This document shows positions 16,076 through 24,352 of a DNA stretch of 34,550 nt, in pieces. Made by a program: the position numbers and the translations under genes. Each line of letters begins with the position of its first letter. The stretch's first letter is position 1. The stretch spans positions 1-34,550 of the forward strand of contig CALXYI010000044.1 of NCBI GenBank assembly GCA_944392935.1. Reading direction: 5' to 3'. The notes under the pieces were generated by a model. The model saw nothing but the letters and a program-made list of their open reading frames with translations. It ran no database searches and was not told the DNA's origin. This DNA is from an uncultured Spirochaetaceae bacterium. Lineage in GTDB: Bacteria > Spirochaetota > Spirochaetia > Sphaerochaetales > Sphaerochaetaceae.

Positions 16076-17449
16076 ATGGAACTGGACAGGAAGATACTAT
16101 CAAGGATGGGGATTGCCTACCCCAGGCCCTATCAGGAGCTGATACTTGCCCGCATATGCGAATGCCTGGAGGAAGGAAAGCGATGCGGGATACTCGGCTG
16201 CCTCCCGACGGGAAGCGGGAAATCGCTCTGCTTCATGTATCCTGCAGCAGCTTGCGGAAGACGCACGCTCATCATCTATCCGCTCCTTGCGCTGATGAAT
16301 GATCAGGCAGCGCGTTTCGGCAGGGCGGGGATACCGTACACAGTCCTGTCCGGAGGGCTTGGACGAGAGGAAAGGAGAAGAAGGCTCGCCGAGATACGCG
16401 ATGATCCGGCAAGGGCTGTCATAACGAATCCCGAGATGCTCCTGATCATGAAGGAGCGTGGTGAAATGCGCGAGCTCGGAGACATAGCTCTCATGGTGAT
16501 CGATGAGGCCCATACCGCAGTGACATGGGGAGGGAGCTTCAGGCCATCGTACCAGAGCCTCCCCGCGCTCATCGATGCTGCAAGGCCGCAGATCGTTATG
16601 GCATTCACCGCTACGATGGACAGGAGGATACGCAAAGGGATAGTGGAGAGCATCTTCGGCGGCACGATGCCGTACATCGTCCATGCCAGCCCGGACAGGG
16701 AGAACATCTTCTACCATTCCAGACGGTGCATCTCGAAGGAGAATGAGATAATCGCGATCCTCACTCCTACGGAAAGCCGGCCCGCCGTAATATTCTGCAG
16801 GTCCCGTCCCCTGGCAGAGAGGCTTGCCAGACGGCTTGGGACGGTCTTCAGCATAAAGCATTACCATGCGGGGCTGGAGAGGGAGGAGAAGAAAAGCATA
16901 GAGCGATGGTTCATGGCCAGCAGGGATGGCGTGCTTGCAGCGACATCGGCTTTCGGCATGGGCGTTAGCAAGGATGATATACGCACAGTTATACACCACA
17001 CGCTGCCATCCGATGCCTCGGAATACCTCCAGGAATCCGGAAGGGCCGGACGCGATGGTGGACAGTGCGATGCATGGGTGCTTCTCACAGCCTCGGATAC
17101 GGGTCCGCTTGTCTCTCTTTTCCGCGGAGAGGAGTGCATCAGGCACGGGCTGATGCAGGCAATGGATGAGACCCCTGAGAGGCTGCGCTGCCTCGGCTGC
17201 AGCCACTGCCTTCCCAGTCCATCAGCCCCTGCCGGAGAGAGGGAGATACTGCGCTATGCGATGCTCCATCCGTTCCAGAGGATACAGGATGCCGCCGCTG
17301 CCCTCACCTCGCCTCATCCATTCAGCCGCAGCCGGCTTGCGTCATGGAAGGAGCAGGAGGCGATGGCTGCGATCAGGCTGCTCGGCATGGAGGGAAGGAT
17401 CAGGATCATCAGAGGCAGGATCCTGGCCATCCCGAAGGATGCCGATTGA
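16076..17449 (+). CDS. recQ: RecQ-family ATP-dependent DNA helicase, short form
   Basis: This 457-residue superfamily 2 helicase has Walker A PTGSGKS (44-50), motif II IDEAH (142-146), FTATMD (motif III) and the motif VI region QESGRAGRDG. A reduced zinc-binding region with LRCLGCSHC follows. RecQ unwinds forked DNA during recombination and replication-fork repair. It is shorter than the usual 600 or so residues; no HRDC domain is visible and the winged-helix (RQC) part is cut down. The start ATG 16076 lacks a well-placed ribosome-binding site. GalK follows 37 bases downstream with its own -10 box. Confidence 0.87.
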   Translation: MELDRKILSRMGIAYPRPYQELILARICECLEEGKRCGILGCLPTGSGKSLCFMYPAAACGRRTLIIYPLLALMNDQAARFGRAGIPYTVLSGGLGREERRRRLAEIRDDPARAVITNPEMLLIMKERGEMRELGDIALMVIDEAHTAVTWGGSFRPSYQSLPALIDAARPQIVMAFTATMDRRIRKGIVESIFGGTMPYIVHASPDRENIFYHSRRCISKENEIIAILTPTESRPAVIFCRSRPLAERLARRLGTVFSIKHYHAGLEREEKKSIERWFMASRDGVLAATSAFGMGVSKDDIRTVIHHTLPSDASEYLQESGRAGRDGGQCDAWVLLTASDTGPLVSLFRGEECIRHGLMQAMDETPERLRCLGCSHCLPSPSAPAGEREILRYAMLHPFQRIQDAAAALTSPHPFSRSRLASWKEQEAMAAIRLLGMEGRIRIIRGRILAIPKDAD

Positions 17450-17458
17450 CGTTCCTTG

Positions 17459-17467
17459 TGGTAGAAT
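17459..17467 (+). promoter_or_regulatory. Extended -10 promoter of galK
   Basis: TGG-TAGAAT (17459-17467) lies 19 bases before ATG 17487, leaving room for the AAAGGAG ribosome-binding site. No -35 match at 17 bases is seen. Confidence 0.45.
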
Positions 17468-17486
17468 CTGAGGAAAGGAGTTTTCA

Positions 17487-18737
17487 ATGATATCTGATCT
17501 GCACGGAATCTACCCCGCTCTCTATGGGCATGAATATGATGAGAAGGCAATGGATGAGCGCTTCAGCCATCTCCTGGAGAAGCATACAGAGCTCTTCGGA
17601 GGCAAGGAGGCGGCGGTATTCTCCGCAGCGGGAAGGACCGAGATAGGAGGCAACCATACCGACCACAATCTCGGCAAGGTGATAGGCGGATCGGTGAACC
17701 TGGATACGATCGGAGCTGTATCGAAAAGGGACGACAGCCGCGTCATAATAGCAAGCGATGGATTCCCCGTCGTCGATGTGGATATCTCGGATCTTGAGGT
17801 GAAGGCCGGGGAGAAGAACGGGACGGACAGCCTCGTGCGCGGTATCGCCAGGGCTTTCATCGACAAGGGGCTAAGGATCGGAGGATGGGAAGCCAATACC
17901 ACGACCAGGGTCCTCGGAGGATCAGGGCTATCATCATCGGCGGCCATCGAGGTCCTGATAGCCGAGATCTTCAACGCCCTCTACAATGATGACAGGCTAT
18001 CCCCTGTCGAGCTCGCGAAGGCCGGAAAGTATGCTGAGAATGTCTATTTCGGCAAGCCCTCCGGGCTCCTTGACCAGATGTGCTGCGCCCATGGCGGCAT
18101 CGTCGGCATGGATTTCAGGGACAGCAGCGATCCCGCCATAACCCCGGTCAGCTTCAGCTTCGAGGACTATGGCTATACGATGATGATAACCGATACAAGG
18201 GGATCGCACGCAGATCTCACGGACGAGTATGCATCCGTGCCGCCTGAGATGAGGGAAGTCGCGGCATACTACGGCAAGACGAACCTCAGGGAAGTCAGCT
18301 TCCGCGATTTCCTCCGCGACATCAAGGCGATAAGGGGAAGCATCGGCAACGACAGGGCACTGCTTAGGGCATACCATTTCTTCAAGGAGAACGAGAGGGT
18401 GGACTTCATGCTCCAGGCCCTTCAGGAAGGGGACATAGATGGATTCCTCGGCTTCGTGCAGGAATCCGGGAACAGCTCATTCCGCTTCCTGCAGAATGTA
18501 TATCCCTCCTCATCCCCGAAGGACCAGGGGCTGTCGCTCGCGCTTGCGCTCTCTGAGGAGATACTTATGGGAGACGGTGCGTCGAGAGTGCATGGAGGAG
18601 GATTTGCCGGAACGATACAGGCATATGTCCCGGAAAGCCTCATCGGAAAGTACATCAAGGGCATGGAAGGCCTCTTCGGAGAGGGCTGTACGATGCGCAT
18701 AGCCATAAGGCAGCGTCCGGTATCGAGAATACTCTGA
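17487..18737 (+). CDS. galK: Galactokinase (GHMP kinase)
   Basis: This 416-residue protein phosphorylates galactose at C1, the entry step of the Leloir pathway. It has the galactokinase signature GRTEIGGNHTDHN (49-61), the GHMP ATP-binding loop GGSGLSSSAA (144-153), the catalytic-Asp segment GLLDQ and the third GHMP motif HGGGFAGT. Length is slightly above the usual 380-400 residues. A good AAAGGAG precedes the start. galT and galE are not in the window, so the gene stands apart from the rest of the pathway. Confidence 0.93.
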   Translation: MISDLHGIYPALYGHEYDEKAMDERFSHLLEKHTELFGGKEAAVFSAAGRTEIGGNHTDHNLGKVIGGSVNLDTIGAVSKRDDSRVIIASDGFPVVDVDISDLEVKAGEKNGTDSLVRGIARAFIDKGLRIGGWEANTTTRVLGGSGLSSSAAIEVLIAEIFNALYNDDRLSPVELAKAGKYAENVYFGKPSGLLDQMCCAHGGIVGMDFRDSSDPAITPVSFSFEDYGYTMMITDTRGSHADLTDEYASVPPEMREVAAYYGKTNLREVSFRDFLRDIKAIRGSIGNDRALLRAYHFFKENERVDFMLQALQEGDIDGFLGFVQESGNSSFRFLQNVYPSSSPKDQGLSLALALSEEILMGDGASRVHGGGFAGTIQAYVPESLIGKYIKGMEGLFGEGCTMRIAIRQRPVSRIL

Positions 18738-18767
18738 TTCCATCTTCTCCTCTCTCACCTTCCGCGT

Positions 18768-18773
18768 TATACT
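18768..18773 (+). promoter_or_regulatory. -10 box of MATE copy 3, leaderless type
   Basis: TATACT (18768-18773) ends seven bases before the GTG start codon at 18781. No ribosome-binding site lies between them. The -35 is weak (TTCTCC at 18745). Confidence 0.5.
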
Positions 18774-18780
18774 CCCCTCT

Positions 18781-20148
18781 GTGAATGCAGCCATCAGCAG
18801 AAACGGAATCACGGAGGGAGTGATCTGGAAGCAGATACTTTCCTTCTTCTTCCCCATCCTACTGGGGACTTTCTTCCAGCAGCTCTACAACACGGTGGAT
18901 GCTGTGATAGTCGGCCAGTTCCTCGGCAAGGCTGCCCTTGCCGCGGTAGGGGGCGGGACGGGAACCGCGATAAACCTGCTGATAGGGTTCTTCACGGGTC
19001 TCTCTTCCGGTGCGACGGTGGTCATATCGCAGCATTACGGAGCCAGGGATGATGATAAGGTATCGGCATCGGTGCATACAGCCATCGCGCTGGCCCTTGC
19101 AGGAGGGCTCCTGATCTCGGTGCTGGGCTATGCATTCACCCGCCCTCTCCTGGTGCTTATCGGGACTCCCGATGATGTCCTTCCGCTTGCCGTGCGGTAC
19201 ATGCACATATACTTCATAGGCGGCATCCCCGTCGTCATGTACAATATGGGAGCCGGCATATTCCGCGCCATGGGAGACAGCCGGAGCCCGTTCGTGTTCC
19301 TTGTCATCAGCTGCATCACGAACATATTCCTTGATCTTCTCCTGGTCGGCGGCTTCGGAATGAACGTGGAAGGTGCGGCGATAGCCACCGTTATATCGCA
19401 GCTTCTGTCGATGATACTGCTGATGGCAGGCCTGATGAGGCGCCGCGACAGCGGGAAGCTGCAGCTGAGGAAGATAGCATTCACATGGAGATATCTCCGC
19501 AGCATGCTCGCGATCGGCTTCCCTGCCGGGATCCAGTCGATCATGTATACGATCTCCAATCTCCTGATACAGGCTTCCATAAACAGCTTCGGCACCGATA
19601 CCGCGGCAGCCTGGGCAGCCTGGTCGAAGCTTGACCAGATATTCTGGATGTTCATAAATGCCTTCAACATCGCGCTTACGACATTCGTAGGGCAGAACTT
19701 CGGAGCTGGAAGGATCGACAGGGCACGCAAGGGCGTGCGCACTGTCATGGCGATATCCGCAGTATCCACGCTGGCTATCGAAGCCGGCTACTTCCTGGCA
19801 GGGAGATACGGCCTCATGATATTCACATCGGACAGCACCGTCCTCGATATCGGAACGGGGATCATGCACTACATCGTCCCATGGTACATAACATATATCG
19901 CGATAGAGCTCCTCTCCGGAGCGATGAGAGGCGCGGGGAAATCGATGGTGCCGACAATAATCTCCGTCTTCGGCATATGCCTTCTCAGGATAGTCTGGAT
20001 ATACGTATCCCCTGCCTTCTATCCCGGCCTCTACGGAGTCCTCGCATCCTATCCATTCTCCTGGATCGTCACATCGCTGCTGTCGCTGCTCTACTATTTC
20101 AGGGGGAATATCTACTCCGCGCGGCATCCCATCATCCGAGGACGCTGA
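18781..20148 (+). CDS. MATE-family efflux transporter (copy 3)
   Basis: This 455-residue protein has 12 predicted membrane segments in two MatE repeats, with the opening FFFPILLGTFFQQLYNTVDAVIVGQFLG and mid-protein GFPAGIQSIMYTISN typical of the bacterial DinF-like branch. It probably exports toxic cations or metabolites using an ion gradient. The start is GTG 18781; no ATG in frame would keep the first helix, and the -10 box seven bases upstream supports this start. The sequence differs from the other two MATE proteins. It ends about 30 bases before the DUF2188 gene. Confidence 0.88.
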   Translation: MNAAISRNGITEGVIWKQILSFFFPILLGTFFQQLYNTVDAVIVGQFLGKAALAAVGGGTGTAINLLIGFFTGLSSGATVVISQHYGARDDDKVSASVHTAIALALAGGLLISVLGYAFTRPLLVLIGTPDDVLPLAVRYMHIYFIGGIPVVMYNMGAGIFRAMGDSRSPFVFLVISCITNIFLDLLLVGGFGMNVEGAAIATVISQLLSMILLMAGLMRRRDSGKLQLRKIAFTWRYLRSMLAIGFPAGIQSIMYTISNLLIQASINSFGTDTAAAWAAWSKLDQIFWMFINAFNIALTTFVGQNFGAGRIDRARKGVRTVMAISAVSTLAIEAGYFLAGRYGLMIFTSDSTVLDIGTGIMHYIVPWYITYIAIELLSGAMRGAGKSMVPTIISVFGICLLRIVWIYVSPAFYPGLYGVLASYPFSWIVTSLLSLLYYFRGNIYSARHPIIRGR

Positions 20149-20153
20149 ATCCA

Positions 20154-20162
20154 TGCTAGAAT
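20154..20162 (+). promoter_or_regulatory. Extended -10 promoter of the DUF2188 gene
   Basis: TGC-TAGAAT (20154-20162) lies 16 bases before ATG 20179. The short leader contains the ribosome-binding site AAGGAGGG. Confidence 0.5.
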
Positions 20163-20178
20163 ACCGCAAGGAGGGATT

Positions 20179-20469
20179 ATGGCAGAAGACAGGATCCTTG
20201 AGGACGGCGCTACCATAAGCGTGGAGGGAAAGGCCCCGGACAGGAAGGAGAAGGTGAAGCAGGTGCGCTATATCTTCCATGACCAGGAGAAGGGCTGGTT
20301 CGAGAAGGAAAGGGACAATGTACGCGTCACCAAGTACTACAGGACCCAGAAGGAAGCCATCGAGGCGGCAAGGACGCATATCAGGAACTCAGGCCTGGCA
20401 GGATCGATAGTAATCCAGAGCAAGGTCGGGAAGATAAGGGCCAACACGAAAGTCGCGAAGAGGAAATGA
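20179..20469 (+). CDS. DUF2188-like small basic protein
   Basis: This 96-residue, Lys/Arg-rich protein matches the layout of DUF2188 proteins: a YIFHDQEKGWFEKERDN strand pair, a helix TQKEAIEAARTHIRNSG, then a strand ending in a KVGKIRA turn. The function of the family is unknown; a compact cytoplasmic alpha/beta fold is likely. It has a strong ribosome-binding site and is convergent with the metal ATPase gene, with only 11 bases between the stops. Confidence 0.75.
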   Translation: MAEDRILEDGATISVEGKAPDRKEKVKQVRYIFHDQEKGWFEKERDNVRVTKYYRTQKEAIEAARTHIRNSGLAGSIVIQSKVGKIRANTKVAKRK

Positions 20470-20480
20470 GGGTCTCTCCC

Positions 20481-22343
20481 CTAGAATTCCCTGTCGTAGA
20501 GCAGTGCGGCTATGAGGACGACAGACACTGAGCCTGCATTATGCACCAGGGCTCCGGTTGTCGGTGTAAGCACGCCCATCAGGGAAAGGACTATCGCAAC
20601 GGCATTTATGCAGAGCGAGAGCCCTATGCTGAGCCTTATGGTGGACACTGTGGCATCGGAGAGCCTCTTCAGATACGCTATCCTGGATATATCATCGCCC
20701 ATGAGCGCGATATCCGCAGCCTCAACGGCAATATCACTGCCCATGGCACCCATTGCTATCCCGATATCGGCAGCCTTCAGCGCAGGTGCATCATTGACGC
20801 CATCGCCTACCATGGCAACGATGCGCCCCTCTCCCTGCATGGCTGAGACAGCCTCCACCTTCTGCACCGGCAGCAGGTCAGAGCGCACATCCTGGATACC
20901 TGCCCGGGATGCCATATAGCGTGCGGCACGGCTGTTGTCGCCTGTGAGGAGAGTGCAGTGCATACCCATGGCGGCAAGGGCCGACACAGCATCCGCGCTC
21001 TCGGCACGGAGAAGATCGGAGAAGCCTATGATGCCGGCTATCCGGCCGCTGAATGCCACAGCGATGATTGCCTTGCCTTCCTCCCCTAGCCGGCTGATCG
21101 CTTCCTCTGATGCGGAGAGATCCACCCCATGCTCCTCCATCATCCTCCTGTTTCCGCAGAGGATCCCCATGCCTCTGAATGAAGCCTCCATACCCTTACC
21201 CGCCTCCATGGAGAATGAAGAGGAATCGGGGATGGCAATCCCCTTTGCTTCCGCATATTCCACGATTGCCCTGGCAAGAGGATGCCCGCTCCTCTTCTCG
21301 GCAGCAGCCACGGCTTCAAGGAAAGCGAATCCGCTGACCGCCGGATCGATGACCAGCACATCAGAGACCGTCGGACGGCCATATGTCAGGGTGCCTGTCT
21401 TATCGAAGGCAACCGTATCAGCGCGGCCCATCCTCTCCAGCGCCTCTCCTGATTTCACGATCACACCTTTCTTCGCAGCCTGTCCTATAGCCGCCATGAT
21501 GGCAGTCGGGGTCGCCAGCACCAGCGCACAAGGGCAGAATACGACGAGGACAGTCACTGCCCTTACGATATCCCCGGTGAGGATATAGGCGAAGATGGCG
21601 ATAATGAGGGCTGCCGGTACGAGATAGCTTGCAGCCTTGTCTGCGATGCGCTGTATGGGGGCTTTCTTCCTGTCAGCCTCCTCGATAAGCCTTATGAGCT
21701 GCTCAAGAGAGCTGTCATGGCCGGCTTTCCCCACGGTTATATCCACAGAGCCGTAGAGATTCATCGTACCGGAGAAGACCTCATCACCGGCTTCCTTGTC
21801 CACCGGAAGGGACTCCCCTGTCATGACTGACTGATCGATCGAAGTCGAACCGGATACTATCACGCCATCGGCCGGAATCGACTCCCCCGGTAGGATGCGG
21901 AGCGTATCGCCGACGCGTACATCCTCAATCGGCACAGCTGCCTCCCTGCCATCCTCGATCTTCCTTGCCGTCTTCGGCACAAGGCTGATGAGCTTCCTCA
22001 GCCCCTTGCGGGCACGTTCCGTGGTCTTTTCCTCGAGGATCGCACCGAGAGCCATTATGAAGGCAACCTCTCCCGCCGCGAAGAGATCCCCGATGGCTAT
22101 CGCGGCTATCATGGCTATGGATATGAGAAGCGCTGATGATATCTTCGATATCCCCTTGTTGCTGACGACCCTCCAGAGCGCCAGATACAGCAGAGGGATG
22201 CCGCATATGATGACAGAAAGCCATGCAGGATCGGCAGGAACGGAGATTCCCGCAACCCTGAGCGCAAGGCTCATCAGCAGGCAGCAGCCGCCCACGATGG
22301 TCATAGGCACACCAGCAAGGAAATCATTCAGCTCCTTCAGCAT
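20481..22343 (-). CDS. Heavy-metal translocating P1B-type ATPase
   Basis: This 620-residue inner-membrane pump has the A-domain loop TGES (175-178), the metal-path CPC (270-272), phosphorylation motif DKTGT (314-318), the P1B HP motif in SGHPLARA and the hinge GDGVNDAP. It exports a soft or transition metal. The last helix reads LVHNAGSVSVVL, which does not give a clear Cu, Zn/Cd or Co/Ni assignment. No N-terminal HMA domain or CxxC is present; the protein starts directly with membrane segments. The frame is open upstream to 22436, but ATG 22343 is chosen because GAGGAGGGGAG lies just before it. It is divergent from a TetR gene, its likely regulator. Confidence 0.9.
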   Translation of the reverse strand: MLKELNDFLAGVPMTIVGGCCLLMSLALRVAGISVPADPAWLSVIICGIPLLYLALWRVVSNKGISKISSALLISIAMIAAIAIGDLFAAGEVAFIMALGAILEEKTTERARKGLRKLISLVPKTARKIEDGREAAVPIEDVRVGDTLRILPGESIPADGVIVSGSTSIDQSVMTGESLPVDKEAGDEVFSGTMNLYGSVDITVGKAGHDSSLEQLIRLIEEADRKKAPIQRIADKAASYLVPAALIIAIFAYILTGDIVRAVTVLVVFCPCALVLATPTAIMAAIGQAAKKGVIVKSGEALERMGRADTVAFDKTGTLTYGRPTVSDVLVIDPAVSGFAFLEAVAAAEKRSGHPLARAIVEYAEAKGIAIPDSSSFSMEAGKGMEASFRGMGILCGNRRMMEEHGVDLSASEEAISRLGEEGKAIIAVAFSGRIAGIIGFSDLLRAESADAVSALAAMGMHCTLLTGDNSRAARYMASRAGIQDVRSDLLPVQKVEAVSAMQGEGRIVAMVGDGVNDAPALKAADIGIAMGAMGSDIAVEAADIALMGDDISRIAYLKRLSDATVSTIRLSIGLSLCINAVAIVLSLMGVLTPTTGALVHNAGSVSVVLIAALLYDREF

Positions 22344-22366
22344 TCTCCCCTCCTCTCCGGTTGACA

Positions 22367-22428
22367 GCATCAGATGATGCCGTACAATACTCCAGTAGCA
22401 AACATCATGTTCTGTATCGGATGATACA
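22367..22428. promoter_or_regulatory. Two related palindromes between the metal ATPase and TetR genes
   Basis: GCATC-AGAT-GATGC (22367-22380) and TGTATC-GGAT-GATACA (22413-22428) share the core ATC-RGAT-GAT. A possible minus-strand -10 of the ATPase, TATTGT (22389-22384), lies between them, and the first palindrome covers the predicted start of transcription. The layout fits operators of the divergent TetR-type regulator. The assignment is inferred. Confidence 0.5.
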
Positions 22429-22504
22429 TCAACCACGCATGGCGATGTAATGGTCAGATCAGGCCCTTCATGCCATAGCGGACAGAATGGAGGGAATGTA
22501 CTGT

Positions 22505-23062
22505 ATGGACAGGAGACAGCGCAGAAGCCGCAAGGCCATCATGGAGGCATTCATTTCGCTTCTGGAGGAGAAGAGCTACCAGAGGATAACCGTACAGGAG
22601 ATAATCGATGGAGCCGATGTCGGGAGGACTACGTTCTATGCGCACTTCCCGACGAAGGACGATCTCCTTGCAGAGCTATGCAATGATATATTCGACCATG
22701 TATTCTCAGAGTCGCCGGAAAAGGAGAGGACCCATGATTTCTCCGCAGGGAACCAGACACTGAAGGAGCATATTGCGCATATTCTCTACCATATCAGGGA
22801 GAGCAGCATACCGAGGATCCTCCGCGGAGAGAGCAGCGGCATCTTCCTGCGCTGCTTCCGCCAGCGTGTCACGGACTGGCTGCCGGAACGGATAAGGATC
22901 GGGAAAAGGGAGGGCATCCCCAGACCGTTCATGCTCCACCAGATATCATCAAGCCTCATAGCGGCAATCGAATGGTGGCTGGATGAGGATATGAGGACAA
23001 GCCCCGAAGTGCTGGCCGGATACTGGATGGAGATGCACGGCAGCCATCTGGATAATGGATAA
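22505..23062 (+). CDS. TetR-family transcriptional regulator
   Basis: This protein of about 185 residues has an N-terminal TetR helix-turn-helix (ITVQEIIDGADVGRTTFYAHFPTKDDLLAEL) and a helical C-terminal domain of the TetR_C type found in Firmicutes-like DhaS regulators. In-frame ATGs at 22487, 22496 and 22505 are possible; 22505 is preferred because it follows GGAGGG and leaves the usual short leader (MDRRQRRSRKAI), but the spacing is long. It is divergent from the metal ATPase, so metal-responsive or drug-responsive control of that pump is plausible; no Cys/His metal-sensing cluster is obvious. Confidence 0.83.
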   Translation: MDRRQRRSRKAIMEAFISLLEEKSYQRITVQEIIDGADVGRTTFYAHFPTKDDLLAELCNDIFDHVFSESPEKERTHDFSAGNQTLKEHIAHILYHIRESSIPRILRGESSGIFLRCFRQRVTDWLPERIRIGKREGIPRPFMLHQISSSLIAAIEWWLDEDMRTSPEVLAGYWMEMHGSHLDNG

Positions 23063-23082
23063 GGGAGGGATCGCCTCCCTTA
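23060..23082. terminator. Bidirectional hairpin between tetR and thrC
   Basis: TAAGGGAGG pairs with CCTCCCTTA around the loop GATCG. It begins on the TetR stop codon and ends four bases before the thrC stop codon. The T tract is poor on both strands, so it may act as a weak terminator or as mRNA 3'-end protection for both convergent genes. Confidence 0.55.
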
Positions 23083-23085
23083 TCA

Positions 23086-24342
23086 TCACTGGAAGAGCAG
23101 ATGGTAATCCGCAGCTATGTGCTTTGCCCTGGAAGGCCTCTGCATTATCTCATAGAGGCTTCTGGGAATGGCTATCTCCTCTCCGATCAGGGGCTCGACG
23201 GTATCGCTGAACTTCGCCGGATGGGCTGTTGAGACGACTATCGAATACGGTGAGGATACATGATCGCGCCTCACCCTCTCCCCGCATGCGGTGTGCGGGC
23301 AGATCACATAGCCTGACTCATCATGGACTTCCCTGATCGTCGCCTTTATCTCATCATCGGATACGGAGTAGGCGGAGACTGCGGAACGGAATGAATCATA
23401 ATCCGGGAAAAGCGCGAAGAGGCGCTCGATATTCGAAGGCGCGCCTACATCCATCGCATTCGCAAGCGTCCTTACCGAGGCCCTCGGCCTGTATTCCCCG
23501 CTCTCGAGGTAATCCGTGATGGGCCTGTTGGCATTCGCCGCAAGCACTATCTGCCGTATCGGAGCACCCATGGCCGCTGCCCAGTATGCACCGGTGGAGT
23601 TCCCGACATTGCCTGACGGGATGACGATGACAGGCTTCTCGCCATAGCGCAGCGCATAGAGCTCGGATGCATAGGCATAGTATGCCATCTGCGGAAGGAG
23701 GCGCCCGAGGTTTATCGAGTTGGCGCTGGAGAGACCGTGCAGCGATGGATCCATGAATGCCTCCTTCACCATCCTCTGGCAGTCATCGAACGAGCCCTCG
23801 ACCTCATAGCTTGAGACATTGCCGTCCCATCCTGTGAGCTGCAGCTCCTGCCTCTTCGATACCCTGCCCTCCGGGAAGAGCACCTTCACTGATATATGCT
23901 TCCTGCCATGGAATGCGGAAGCGACGGCGCCGCCGGTATCGCCGGAGGTCGCGACGAGTATCGTTATGTCCTCATTCCTCTTCTCAAGGAGCTTCTCCAT
24001 CGAGAAAGCGAGGAACCTTGCACCGAAATCCTTGAATGCGGCTGTCGGTCCGTAGTACAGCTCAAGCGTATCCTTGCCGCCGGCTGCATGGAACGGAACA
24101 GGGAACGAGAATGCCGAGCGGCAGATCTCCTCGAGATCCCCCTCGAGCTCATCACCCTCGAAGAAAGGAAGCATCGCGGTATACATCGCATACCATGCGC
24201 CCTTCGACAGCGTGAATGACGGAGAGAGCCGCGGAATCTCCCGTGGTATGAAGAGCCCGCCATCGGGGCAGAGACCCTTGAGGATAGCATCCGATGCCGT
24301 GAAAGGCGTTCCGCCGCCGTTCCTGGTAGAGATGAATTCCAT
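23086..24342 (-). CDS. thrC: Threonine synthase
   Basis: This 418-residue PLP enzyme converts O-phosphohomoserine to threonine. The cofactor lysine lies in PTAAFKDFGARF (K104). VATSGDTGGAVASAF and IPSGNVGNSTGAYWAA match the phosphate- and PLP-binding loops, and the N-terminal STRNGGGTPF is typical of the E. coli-type subgroup. AAGGAGG before ATG 24342 overlaps the thrA stop codon, so it is translated from the same mRNA. Homoserine kinase (thrB) is not in this cluster and must be elsewhere. Confidence 0.93.
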   Translation of the reverse strand: MEFISTRNGGGTPFTASDAILKGLCPDGGLFIPREIPRLSPSFTLSKGAWYAMYTAMLPFFEGDELEGDLEEICRSAFSFPVPFHAAGGKDTLELYYGPTAAFKDFGARFLAFSMEKLLEKRNEDITILVATSGDTGGAVASAFHGRKHISVKVLFPEGRVSKRQELQLTGWDGNVSSYEVEGSFDDCQRMVKEAFMDPSLHGLSSANSINLGRLLPQMAYYAYASELYALRYGEKPVIVIPSGNVGNSTGAYWAAAMGAPIRQIVLAANANRPITDYLESGEYRPRASVRTLANAMDVGAPSNIERLFALFPDYDSFRSAVSAYSVSDDEIKATIREVHDESGYVICPHTACGERVRRDHVSSPYSIVVSTAHPAKFSDTVEPLIGEEIAIPRSLYEIMQRPSRAKHIAADYHLLFQ

Positions 24343-24352
24343 GTTTTCCTCC

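Noticed and set aside
16100-17206. A 368-residue open frame antisense to recQ
   Set aside because: It mirrors the helicase motifs on the other strand, has no recognisable domain and no ribosome-binding site.
18859-20379. A 506-residue open frame antisense to the third MATE gene
   Set aside because: It lies entirely opposite a clear MATE gene, encodes a low-quality His/Arg/Glu-rich sequence, and arises from the codon bias of the real gene.
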